From CAVUPF01 sp963803755 (GTDB lineage: Bacteria > Actinomycetota > Thermoleophilia > Solirubrobacterales > 70-9): a stretch of 64,000 nt of DNA. The position numbers and the translations under genes were made by a program. Shown piece by piece: positions 1-7,520 of the stretch. The notes under the pieces are model-generated. The model searched no databases and had not been told where the DNA came from. It saw only the letters and a program-made list of their open reading frames with translations. The stretch covers positions 1-64,000 of the forward strand of contig CAWDNP010000002.1 of assembly GCA_963803755.1 (NCBI GenBank). The letters run 5' to 3'. Each line of letters begins with the position of its first letter. Position 1 is the stretch's first letter.

Positions 1-67
1 CCAGTTCGCGTGGTCAGCGTGAACCCCGCCGCACGCCGCGTCCGGTTGACGCAGATCCTGCCGTGGC

Positions 68-1450
68 CTATTCGGCGGCCGGGGTGCCGCCGGCGACGAC
101 GTTGACGAAGTTCTCCAGGTGCCGGGTGGTCCAGCACTCAAACGCTCCGTCGCAGTAGCGCTCATAGGCGGCCATCACCGAGTCGCCGTAGTTCCAGTAG
201 AGGCGCGGCTCAGGGTTGAGCCAAAACAGGCGTCCGGCCCGCTCGGCTACCCGGGCAAAGATCTCGGCGTGGGGCTCGCGCCCATTGGTGCGAGCGTCCC
301 CAAGCACGATCACGGTGGAGCGCGGGTCCAGTTCATCGGAGATCTCGCCGAGGAACTCAAGCCAGACGCGGCCATAGTCGGTGTACCCGGAAACGTCGGC
401 GACGCCACCCTCGCTGGAGATCCGCTGGGCGATGATGCGGAAGTCCCGCTCGTGCTCGAAGACCTCGGTTACCTCGGAGATTCGCTCGATGAAGACGAAA
501 CTACGCAGCTTGCGGAAGGAGTCGTGCAGCGCGTGCAAGACGGAGAGGAAGAAGACGCTGGCCGAGGTGACCGAGGTGGAGACGTCGCAGAGAACGTAGA
601 TCTCAGGCCGCCGGGGACGCTTGGGCCGGTAGCGCAGGCGCAGGGGCACTCCACCGGTCTCAAGTGAGGCGCGGATCGTGCGCCGCACGTCGACGGTTTG
701 ACCCTTGCGGCGTCCGCGCTGCTCGTGCCCGAGCGTCGCCAGCCGCCGCTTCATCTGTGAGACGGCTCGGTGCACCGCGGCAAGGTCCTGGGTCGGGCTG
801 GTCGGCAACGCGCGGTCGAGTTCAGCGAGCGGGCGCGATGGGGGCAGGGTGGAGGTGCGCTCGATCAGGTCGCGTTCCAGCTCGCGACGCAGGTGGCGCT
901 CGAAGCGGTTGAGCTGGTCGCGGTCGATGGGCGGAAGCTCTGCGGCGCCGTCCTCGGCCGGGCTGCGGCCCGGCGGAGAGTCCCAGGGTACGGCGGATCC
1001 GCTGCACGTCGACGCCGACGACGCCGGAGCCCTCGGCGCGGCGACCAAATGCGGCGATCGCGAGCCGAGCCAGGTCGCGCATCTCGCCGTCGTTGCCGGC
1101 GATGATCGCCTCGCGTACCTGCTCGCGAGCTCGTCGATGTCGAGCCGCTCGCCGCCCTCCTGGCCCTCTGCCCTGCTCGCCGATCTCCCGCTCGATTGCC
1201 TCGGCCTCGGCAGCACGGAAGAAGTAGCGCTCAAAGAGCAGCTCAAAGACCCGGCGGTCCTCCTGGGACTTGGCGATCGTTGCCGCCAGCGCCTCGCGGA
1301 AGTCCTCCTGCGCAGTCCAAGGGACTTGCTCAAGCGCGGCGAACGCGTCGAGGATCTCCGAGGTCCCGACTGCCACGCCCTCGCCGCGCAACTCCTCGCA
1401 GAAGCCCAAGAGCTTTGCCGCAGTCCCGCCGGACCGGGGTCTGCGCGCTG
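68..1450 (-). CDS. CoxE-like VWA domain protein, frame-disrupted
   Basis: A von Willebrand factor A protein of the CoxE type, expected to work as the metal-binding partner of the MoxR ATPase next to it. The C-terminal half (68 to about 980) is continuous. It carries a MIDAS motif DVSTSVTSAS (DxSxS), a later Thr in SGYTDYG and an Asp in LGDARTNG. The N-terminal part (LLGFCEEL, GTSEILDAF) reads in another frame from about 1420 downward. Reading must switch frame near 1170, 1125 and 985 to keep family-like sequence. A GTG near 1450 overlapping a TGA of the MoxR gene is a plausible start, but the start is not settled. Either sequencing indels or a young pseudogene would explain this; I favour indels because no stop or missense decay is visible between the breaks. 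Confidence 0.7.
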   Translation of the reverse strand, partial: QRADPGPAGLRQSSWASARSCAARAWQSGPRRSSTRSPRLSKSLGLRRRTSARRWRQRSPSPRRTAGSLSCSLSATSSVLPRPRQSSGRSASRAEGQEGGERLDIDELASRYARRSSPATTARCATWLGSRSPHLVAAPRAPASSASTCSGSAVPWDSPPGRSPAEDGAAELPPIDRDQLNRFERHLRRELERDLIERTSTLPPSRPLAELDRALPTSPTQDLAAVHRAVSQMKRRLATLGHEQRGRRKGQTVDVRRTIRASLETGGVPLRLRYRPKRPRRPEIYVLCDVSTSVTSASVFFLSVLHALHDSFRKLRSFVFIERISEVTEVFEHERDFRIIAQRISSEGGVADVSGYTDYGRVWLEFLGEISDELDPRSTVIVLGDARTNGREPHAEIFARVAERAGRLFWLNPEPRLYWNYGDSVMAAYERYCDGAFECWTTRHLENFVNVVAGGTPAAE

Positions 1451-2358
1451 ACCGTAGGGCGAGCCGGGCGTCGGACTCACCCCGGTTTGGGTGGGCGCCC
1501 CGCTCAGTTTCACTCCCACCCGCTCGGCGACTAGGTCAATGTCGGTGCGGTGCTTGATGATGATCGACATCGACTGCTCAAAGACCCGGCGATCGATGTC
1601 CTCGGCGCCCATCAGCAAAAGGGTTCGCGCCCAGTCGATCGACTCTGCGATCGAGGGTGGCTTTTTGAGGTCCAGGGCCCGGATCATCTGGACCACCTCA
1701 ACCAGCCGCCGCGCCAGGGCCTCGGGCAGCTCGGGCGCGTGCAGGCGGACGATCTCCATCTCCCTGCTCGGCCTCGGGGTAGTCGAGCCAGAGGTAGAGG
1801 CAGCGGCGCTTAAGCGCCTCGGTCAGCTCGCGCGAGTTGTTGGAAGTGAGCACGACGATCGGCATCGTCGTCGCCGAGACCTGGCCCAGCTCGGGAATCG
1901 TGATCTGGAAGTCGGAGAGCAGCTCGAGCAGCATCGCCTCGAACTCCTGGTCGGTCTTGTCGATCTCATCGATCAGCAACACCACCGGCTTGGGACTGGC
2001 GATCGCCTGCATCAGCGGCCGCTCCAGCAGGAACTCCGAACTGAAGATGTCGTCCTGAACGTCGTTCCAGCCGGCCTCGCCACCCGCTTGGATCCGCAGC
2101 AGCTGCTTGCGGTACTTCCATTCGTAAAGCGCCTTTGCCTCGTCCAGGCCCTCGTAGCACTGCATGCGGATCAGTTGGCGGCCGCTGGCGCGGAGGAGCA
2201 TCGCGAACTCGGTCTTGCCGACCCCGGCAGGGCCCTCGACCAGGACCGGCTTGCCGAGCCTCCTGCGCGAGGAAGGAGACCAGCGCAGCCGACTCGTCGG
2301 CGAGGTAGCCGACCTTCGCCAGCGCGTCCTTGACCTCGGCGACCGAGCCATCGGGCAT
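1451..2358 (-). CDS. MoxR-family AAA ATPase, frame-disrupted
   Basis: A MoxR-type AAA+ ATPase, a family that acts as a chaperone for maturation of metal enzymes or complexes together with VWA proteins. Start ATG at 2358 (MPDGSVAEVKDAL). Walker A is GPAGVGKTE, Walker B is VVLLIDEIDK, sensor 1 lies in VLTSNNS and the arginine finger region reads EALKRRC. Frame breaks are needed near 2268 (between SFLAQEAR and GKPVLVEG) and near 1765 (between LDYPEAE and MEIVRLHAPE, one extra base). The tail then runs to about VKLSGAP before the VWA gene. The MoxR-VWA pair probably forms one transcript. No CO dehydrogenase genes are in view, so the client is unknown. Confidence 0.72.
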
Positions 2359-2380
2359 GGTGGCGATGATAATCCGCCCG

Positions 2381-2608
2381 GTGCCCGATCTCATCCCGCC
2401 GCTTGCCACGCTGCTTCCCCATAGCATCGGGCCCTACGTCGCGTTGGTGCTCGCCGGCTTTGCGATCGGCATCCTCGGCCACCTGACCCGAGCCCGCTGG
2501 CTGGTCGCCGCCGGCGTCATCCTCATCTTCCTCGGCACCCTCCTCTTCCCCCTGGCGCTGAACCTGACGGGCGAAAACCAGCCGCCGCCGACCGAAGCTT
2601 CGCCATAG
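2381..2608 (+). CDS. Small two-helix membrane protein
   Basis: About 75 residues from a GTG at 2381, divergent from the MoxR gene with only 22 bases between starts. Two hydrophobic segments are visible, one around YVALVLAGFAIGIL and one around WLVAAGVILIFLGTLLF, separated by a short basic loop (HLTRARW), with a Pro-rich polar tail. An upstream in-frame ATG at 2330 would overlap the MoxR start and looks less likely. I do not recognise the family. Its neighbour downstream is a lipoprotein in the same direction, so an envelope role is possible. Confidence 0.55.
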   Translation: MPDLIPPLATLLPHSIGPYVALVLAGFAIGILGHLTRARWLVAAGVILIFLGTLLFPLALNLTGENQPPPTEASP

Positions 2609-2657
2609 CCTCTACGATCTCATCAACCCACTTCGCAAGCCAGGAGGACGTACCGCC

Positions 2658-3833
2658 TTCAGCCGACTTCGCATCTTCGCCATCTTCGCTTCGCTGCTCG
2701 CGCTGAGCGCCGCGCTCGCCGCCTGCGGCAGCAGCAGCTCCAACAATAGTGAAAACCCCCAGAAGGTCGTCAACGAAGCGACGCTGAAGGGCATCAAGAG
2801 CGGCAACTTGGACCTCTCGCTCGGGGTCAAGGTCGAAGGGAGCGAAGGGGGCAACCTCAACGTCAGCCTCTCGGGCCCGTTCCAGAGCGAGGGCAAGGGT
2901 CAGCTTCCCCAGCTCGACATGACCGTGAAGGCGAGCGGCTCGATCAACGGCAAAAACGTCAACCTCGACGGCGGCCTGACGCTGCTCTCCGAAAAGGCCT
3001 ACGTCGACTACAAAGGCACCGAGTACGAAGTCGAACCTACGACCTTCAACTTCATCCGGTCGACGATCGAACGGGACCAGCAGCAAAGCGGCGCCCAGAG
3101 CAAGTCGGCGGGAGCCACCGCCTGCCAGGAAGCGGTCTCCAACCTGAAGGTCGGCAGCTTCGTGGATCACCTCGCTAACGAAGGCAGCTCCGAAGTCGGC
3201 GGGACGAGCACGACGCAAGTCAGCGGTGACCTCAACGTCCCCGGGGCGATCGACGCACTGCTCAAGCTCAGCGAAACCCCTGCCTGCAGCTCCGAGCTCG
3301 GCGCGACCGGTCAGATCCCGCCGGCAGCTGAACTCGACAAGGCCAAGAGCCAGGTGGAAAGTGCGCTGAAAACCGCGCACATCGACCTCTACGTTGGCAG
3401 CGACCACATCGTGCGCAAGATCTCGGGCGAACTGCAGATCGAACCGCCGAGCGGATCGAGCAGCGGTCCGAAAAAGGTCGCCCTCACCTTCGACCTGTCG
3501 CTCAGCGGCGTCAACCAGCCGCAGACGATTAACGCTCCCTCTGGCGCGAAGCCCCTCAACACACTGTTCCAGCAGCTCGGGGTCAATCCGATCGAACTGC
3601 TCGGCGCGGCGAGTGGCAAGGGCGGTTCCAGCGGTTCCAGCGGCCTTGGCAGCCTGCTGAACGGGCTGAGCGGTGCGGCTGGGGGCGGCTCGTCCTTGCC
3701 CTCGGCCGGCGGTTCCTCCTCGGCCGGCGGCGCCTCGGCCGCCGGTGGGAGTGCCCAGCAGGCATATCTGCAGTGCCTGAAGGGGGCGACCACGCCGGTC
3801 GACCTCCAGAAGTGCGCCGCGCTGCTCAAGTAG
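2658..3833 (+). CDS. Secreted lipoprotein, LppX/LprG-like size and composition
   Basis: The frame opens with a lipoprotein signal peptide: hydrophobic IFAIFASLLALSAAL followed by the lipobox LAAC and a Ser/Asn-rich linker. The mature part of about 365 residues is beta-rich in look (alternating hydrophobic residues, many Gly, Ser and Lys) and ends with a low-complexity Gly/Ser stretch and a Cys-containing tail (YLQCLKG, LQKCAALLK). It resembles actinobacterial LppX/LprAFG-type lipid-handling lipoproteins in layout, but this is only an impression. No ATG, GTG or TTG precedes the signal peptide in frame. An AGGAGG at 2642-2647 sits ten bases before TTC at 2658, so the true start codon may be altered in this sequence. 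Confidence 0.6.
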   Translation, partial: FSRLRIFAIFASLLALSAALAACGSSSSNNSENPQKVVNEATLKGIKSGNLDLSLGVKVEGSEGGNLNVSLSGPFQSEGKGQLPQLDMTVKASGSINGKNVNLDGGLTLLSEKAYVDYKGTEYEVEPTTFNFIRSTIERDQQQSGAQSKSAGATACQEAVSNLKVGSFVDHLANEGSSEVGGTSTTQVSGDLNVPGAIDALLKLSETPACSSELGATGQIPPAAELDKAKSQVESALKTAHIDLYVGSDHIVRKISGELQIEPPSGSSSGPKKVALTFDLSLSGVNQPQTINAPSGAKPLNTLFQQLGVNPIELLGAASGKGGSSGSSGLGSLLNGLSGAAGGGSSLPSAGGSSSAGGASAAGGSAQQAYLQCLKGATTPVDLQKCAALLK

Positions 3834-3852
3834 CGCGGCGCAGCTCGAGCCG

Positions 3853-4853
3853 ATGAGCGTCGCGCTGCTGGCGCTCAGCTTCGCCGTCATCCTCGCCGGC
3901 GCGCTGCTCTTCACCAACGCGGTCGAGTGGATCGGCCATCGGCTGGGGCTCGGCGAGGGCGCCGTCGGCAGCCTGCTCGCCGCGGTCGGTACGGCGATGC
4001 CGGAGACGCTGATCGCGATCGTCGCTCTGCTCGGTGCCTCCAACGGGTCCCACCAGGTCGCGATCGGGGCGATCGTCGGGGCCCCCTTCTTGCTCGCCAC
4101 GTTGGCGATGGGGTTGGTCGGCCTCTTCGTTCACATCTTCCGCGGGCGCCGCGCGCAGGGGTTGGAACTGAGTGCTCACACGCCGACCCTGGAGCGCGAC
4201 CTGCTCTTCTTTTGTGCCTTCTTCGCGGGGGCTCTGGCGCTCTCTTGGGGGCCGCCCGCGGTGCTGCGGATCCCGGTCGGGATCGCCTTCGTCCTCTCCT
4301 ATCCGCTCTACATCCGCCGCACCCTGCGCAGCGACGGCGAGGTCCAGGCAGACGAACGCTCAACCCTCTGCTCTTCGAGCGCCGCTCCGGCCATCGCCGC
4401 AACCCCGGCCTCTTGCTCTGCGCGATCCAGCTCCTGGTCGGCCTTGGCGCGATGGTGGGAGGCGCCCACCTCTTCGTCGAAGAGCTGCTGCAGATCGCCA
4501 AGGACCTCGGGGTCCAGGCCGTCGTCCTCGCTCTGATCCTCGCCCCCCTGGCCACCGAGTTGCCAGAGAAGGTCAACAGCTTCTTCTGGGTCCGCGAAGG
4601 CAAGGACTCCCTGGCGCTCGGAAACATCACCGGCGCGATGGTCTTCCAATCGACTATCCCGGTCGGGATCGGCCTCATCTTCACCAGCTGGGCGCTGAGC
4701 ACCAACGCGGCCGTCTCGATCGCGCTCGGCCTTGCGGGCGGCTTTCTCTCCTATCGGTGCTTGCGCCGGAGGGGCCGCTACACGACGCCCGCCGTGGTCG
4801 CCTGGTTCGCCCTCTATGCGACCTTCATCGTCGTGGTTGTGCTCAGCGTCTGA
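3853..4853 (+). CDS. Ca2+/cation antiporter (CaCA) family protein, one frameshift
   Basis: An inner-membrane sodium/calcium exchanger-type protein of about 333 residues with around ten membrane segments. Both alpha repeats are visible: AAVGTAMPETLIAIVALLG in the first half and APLATELPEKVNSFFW followed by GNITGAMVFQST in the second. The conserved acidic Glu of each repeat (MPE, LPE) is present. The first half reads in one frame to about 4355 and the second half in another, so a one-base deletion near QADE/LNPLLFE is inferred. Start ATG 3853 lies 19 bases after the lipoprotein stop, so the two may be cotranscribed. The ion exchanged cannot be told from sequence. Confidence 0.75.
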
Positions 4854-4862
4854 GCGGGGCGC

Positions 4863-5333
4863 TCAGGAGGCCGACAGCTCGGCGAGCGCGCCGAGCACGA
4901 CATCGTCATGCGTCTTTGGTGAGACCTTCGGGAAGACCCTGGCGATCTTGCCCTCGGGGTCGATCAGGAAGGTCGCCCGCTGCACGCCCATGTACTTCTT
5001 GCCGTACATCGACCTCTCGCCCCAGGCGCCGTAGGCCTCGGCGACCGCGTGGTCAGCGTCGGCCAACAGCGTGAAGTCGAGATCGAATTTGTCGGCGAAT
5101 CCCTTCACGTCTGAGACCGGGTCGGGGGAGACGCCGAGCACGCGCGCGCCGGCCTCCCGGTACTCGGCGCCTCGGTCGCGCACCCCGCAGGCTTGGATCG
5201 TGCAGCCCGGGGTGTCGGCGCGCGGGTAGAAGTAGAGGACCACGGTCTCCCCGCGCAGGCTCGACAGCGCCACCTCGTTGCCGTCTTGGTCGGGGAGAGT
5301 GAAGTCCGGCGCCCGATCCCCCTCGGGGAGCAT
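4863..5333 (-). CDS. bcp: Thioredoxin-dependent thiol peroxidase Bcp (peroxiredoxin Q)
   Basis: A cytoplasmic peroxiredoxin of 156 residues that reduces hydroperoxides, recycled by thioredoxin. The thioredoxin-like fold motifs VLYFYPRADTPGCTIQACGVRD contain both the peroxidatic Cys (TPGC) and the resolving Cys five residues later (QAC), as in classical two-Cys Bcp. GVSPDPVSDVKGFADKF and RATFLIDPEGKI are typical family blocks. Its start overlaps the stop of the upstream gene (TGATG), showing a translationally coupled operon with the 113-residue protein and perhaps the membrane protein before it. Confidence 0.93.
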   Translation of the reverse strand: MLPEGDRAPDFTLPDQDGNEVALSSLRGETVVLYFYPRADTPGCTIQACGVRDRGAEYREAGARVLGVSPDPVSDVKGFADKFDLDFTLLADADHAVAEAYGAWGERSMYGKKYMGVQRATFLIDPEGKIARVFPKVSPKTHDDVVLGALAELSAS

Positions 5334-5674
5334 CAGTCCTCCCGCCCGGGGTCTTGGCCGTTCTCGCCCTCGTCCAGCTCCTCGTCGCCCTGCTCGAGGG
5401 CGGTCTCTGAGACCGAGCCGGCCGAGCCCGGGTGGTAGTGGGTCTGAAAGGCCTCCATCAGCCGGTCCCGACGGTCCTCATCGACCGGCACCTCCTCGGA
5501 GATCCGCACCCACTCGGCTCCCTCGTAGGCCTCCATGTTGAAGACCTCCTGGTCGAGCGAGGTCGAGTCGTCGACGATCACGACGACCTCGGTCTGAGGG
5601 TTGAAGTAGGTGCCGGGCTGCATCAGCAGGTCCTCGACCTCATAGAGGTTGTCCTCGGCGGCTTCGGCCATCAA
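5333..5674 (-). CDS. Conserved hypothetical acidic protein
   Basis: A 113-residue acidic protein with no recognised domain. The first two thirds look folded (NLYEVEDLLMQPGTYFNPQTE, VVIVDDSTSLDQEVF, YEGAEWVRISEEVPV). The last 35 residues are a low-complexity Glu/Asp/Gly tail that is probably disordered. It is coupled to bcp by a one-base overlap, so a link with peroxide stress or with regulation of that enzyme is possible but unproved. No signal peptide or membrane segment is seen. Confidence 0.7.
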   Translation of the reverse strand: MMAEAAEDNLYEVEDLLMQPGTYFNPQTEVVVIVDDSTSLDQEVFNMEAYEGAEWVRISEEVPVDEDRRDRLMEAFQTHYHPGSAGSVSETALEQGDEELDEGENGQDPGRED

Positions 5675-5681
5675 TCTGATC

Positions 5682-6161
5682 CTATGAAATCGGTGAGTTG
5701 GCGGCGCGTTCGACCTCGACGTTCAGCGGCGCCTGCCCGCGGCGCAGCCGCCGCTCGTTGCGGGAGGCCACGAGCAGGCGCAGCTCTGCCCACAGCTCTT
5801 CATCAATACCTGGCGCCGCTGTCGCGGCGTCGAGCACCCGCGCGGCCTCCGCCTCGACATCGATCGGAGCTTCGCCGCGCCGCTGGCGCCGGTAGGACCT
5901 GGCCTCCAGCATCTGGCGCACCTCCGCGGCCCGGAAGGCCTCGTCGGGCGCCGGCTCAGGTTGCGCGGCCCTCGGCGGCGGCAACTCTGGCTCGAGCCCG
6001 AACCGTCCCCTGCCGAGGCCCTTCCAGGCGGCCCCCGAGCAGGCGAAGGCGATCGCGGCGATCGGTGCGACGATCACCGTGATCAGCACCAGGATGGTGA
6101 CGTTGTCGACTGCGATTGCGGTCGGCGCCAGGGTCATAAGGAACAAGAGTAGGGAGCGCAC
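5682..6161 (-). CDS. Membrane-anchored hypothetical protein
   Basis: 159 residues. The N-terminus contains two hydrophobic stretches (LLLFLMTLAPTAIAV and VTILVLITVIVAPIAAIAF), the second followed by ACSGAAWKGLG. The remaining 100 residues are charged and predicted helical, with two similar blocks: VRQMLEARSYRRQRRGEAPIDVEAEAARVL and LRLLVASRNERRLRRGQAPLNVEVE. This internal duplication (R-R-G-x-A-P-I/L-D/N-V-E) is clear by eye. Such proteins occur in Solirubrobacterales-like genomes as I recall them; no function is known to me. It sits 7 bases upstream of the next gene in the bcp operon. Confidence 0.68.
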   Translation of the reverse strand: MRSLLLFLMTLAPTAIAVDNVTILVLITVIVAPIAAIAFACSGAAWKGLGRGRFGLEPELPPPRAAQPEPAPDEAFRAAEVRQMLEARSYRRQRRGEAPIDVEAEAARVLDAATAAPGIDEELWAELRLLVASRNERRLRRGQAPLNVEVERAANSPIS

Positions 6162-6194
6162 GTCGCCTCATCCATCCGCTAGTCTTGGGGCTGG

Positions 6195-6210
6195 TTGACT
6201 GACCAGTCAA
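6195..6210. promoter_or_regulatory. Palindromic operator upstream of the acyl-CoA dehydrogenase operon
   Basis: TTGACTGACCAGTCAA has 7-bp inverted arms (TTGACTG / CAGTCAA) around a 2-bp centre. This size and spacing fit TetR-family operators that control fatty-acid degradation genes in actinobacteria. It lies 70 bases before the GTG start of the dehydrogenase and probably overlaps its promoter. The cognate regulator is not adjacent. Confidence 0.6.
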
Positions 6211-6279
6211 TCGGTGGCGATCGCCTTCGGCGGTGGCCCCAAAAAGGCTTATCGCACGGACGAAAAGGAGTCCCGAATC

Positions 6280-7518
6280 GTGGTTGACTTCACCCTGACC
6301 GACGAGCAGAAGGACCTCCGCGAGCTGGCGCACAGCTTCGCCGAGAAAGAGATCCGCAAGGTCGCCTGGGAGTACGACAAGGACGGCACTTGGCCCCAGG
6401 ACATCATCGAGAAGGCCTGGGAGGTGGGGTTGATGAACACCCACATCCCCGAGGCCTATGGCGGCCCTGGCCTCGACTACCTCTCCGGCTGCCTGATCGA
6501 GGAGGAGATGGGGTGGGGCTGCTCGGGCATCGGCACCTCGCTGATGGCCAACGGGCTGGCCTCCGCGCCGATCACCCTCGGCGGCTCTGAGGAGACCAAG
6601 AAGAAGTACCTCGGGATGCTCTGCGAGGAGCCGAAGCTGGCCTCTTTCTGCCTCACCGAGCCCGACGCCGGCTCCGACGTTTCCGGGATGAAGACCCGCG
6701 CCGTGAAGCAGGGCGATAAGTACGTCATCACCGGCTCCAAGTGCTTCATCACCAATGGCACCTACGCCGATTTCTTCACGGTCTACGCCAAGACCGACCC
6801 CGAGGCCGGCCACCGCGGGATCAGCGCCTTCGTCGTCGATGCCGACCTCCCCGGGGTCAGCGTCGATAAGAAGGAGGACAAGATGGGCCAGCGGGCGTCG
6901 AACACCGCGACCATCTCCTTCGACGAAGTCGAGATTCCAGCCGAGAACCTGATCGGCGAGGAGAACAGGGGCTTCAAACTGGCGATGATGACGCTCGACC
7001 GCACCAGGCCGGGCGTCTCGGCGATGGCCGTCGGCATCGGCCGCGCCGCCTTCGAGTTCGCGGCCGAGTACTCCAAGGAAAGGGTCCAGTTCGGCGTGCC
7101 GATCGCGATGCACCAGGCGATCCAGTTCATGATCGCCGACATGGCGACCAAGGTCGACGCCGCCCGCCTGCTGGTCTGGAACTCGGCGGTCCTGCTCGAC
7201 CAGGGCAAGCGCAACACGCTTGTCTCCTCGGAGGCCAAGCGCTTCGCCGCCGACTCGGCGATGGAGATCACCGTCGATGCCGTTCAGGTCTACGGCGGCT
7301 ATGGCTTCATCAAGGAGTACCCGGTCGAGAAGCTTATGCGCGACGCGAAGATCATGCAGCTCTACGAGGGCACCAGCCAGATCCAGCGCCTGGTGATCGC
7401 CCGCGAGGTGCTGATGCCGCGCAACATCGACGAGGCCACGCCGGAGGCCCAGGCTGCCGCCAAGCAGGCCGTCGAGTCCGAAGCTAGCCAAACCGAGCAG
7501 GCAGGCGCTACCGTCTAG
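6280..7518 (+). CDS. Acyl-CoA dehydrogenase (FadE-type)
   Basis: A 412-residue FAD-dependent acyl-CoA dehydrogenase catalysing the first step of beta-oxidation, alpha,beta-desaturation of acyl-CoA. Signature 1 reads CLTEPDAGSDVSG. The C-terminal signature includes VYGGYGFIKEYPVEK and LYEGTSQIQRLVIAREVL, where the Glu of YEGT is the usual catalytic base. GTG at 6280 is chosen because AAAAGGAG lies ten bases before it and the protein then begins VVDFTLTDEQKDLR, a normal family start; the ATG-like extension from 6214 reads through the operator region. It is the first gene of a three-gene run, only two bases before the DUF2252 gene. Confidence 0.92.
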   Translation: MVDFTLTDEQKDLRELAHSFAEKEIRKVAWEYDKDGTWPQDIIEKAWEVGLMNTHIPEAYGGPGLDYLSGCLIEEEMGWGCSGIGTSLMANGLASAPITLGGSEETKKKYLGMLCEEPKLASFCLTEPDAGSDVSGMKTRAVKQGDKYVITGSKCFITNGTYADFFTVYAKTDPEAGHRGISAFVVDADLPGVSVDKKEDKMGQRASNTATISFDEVEIPAENLIGEENRGFKLAMMTLDRTRPGVSAMAVGIGRAAFEFAAEYSKERVQFGVPIAMHQAIQFMIADMATKVDAARLLVWNSAVLLDQGKRNTLVSSEAKRFAADSAMEITVDAVQVYGGYGFIKEYPVEKLMRDAKIMQLYEGTSQIQRLVIAREVLMPRNIDEATPEAQAAAKQAVESEASQTEQAGATV

Positions 7519-7520
7519 GC

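Noticed and set aside
1..102. Open plus-strand frame at the window edge (PVRVVSVNPAARRVRLTQIL...)
   Set aside because: It might be the tail of an upstream gene, but it runs over the VWA gene end into low-complexity Arg and no family can be recognised.
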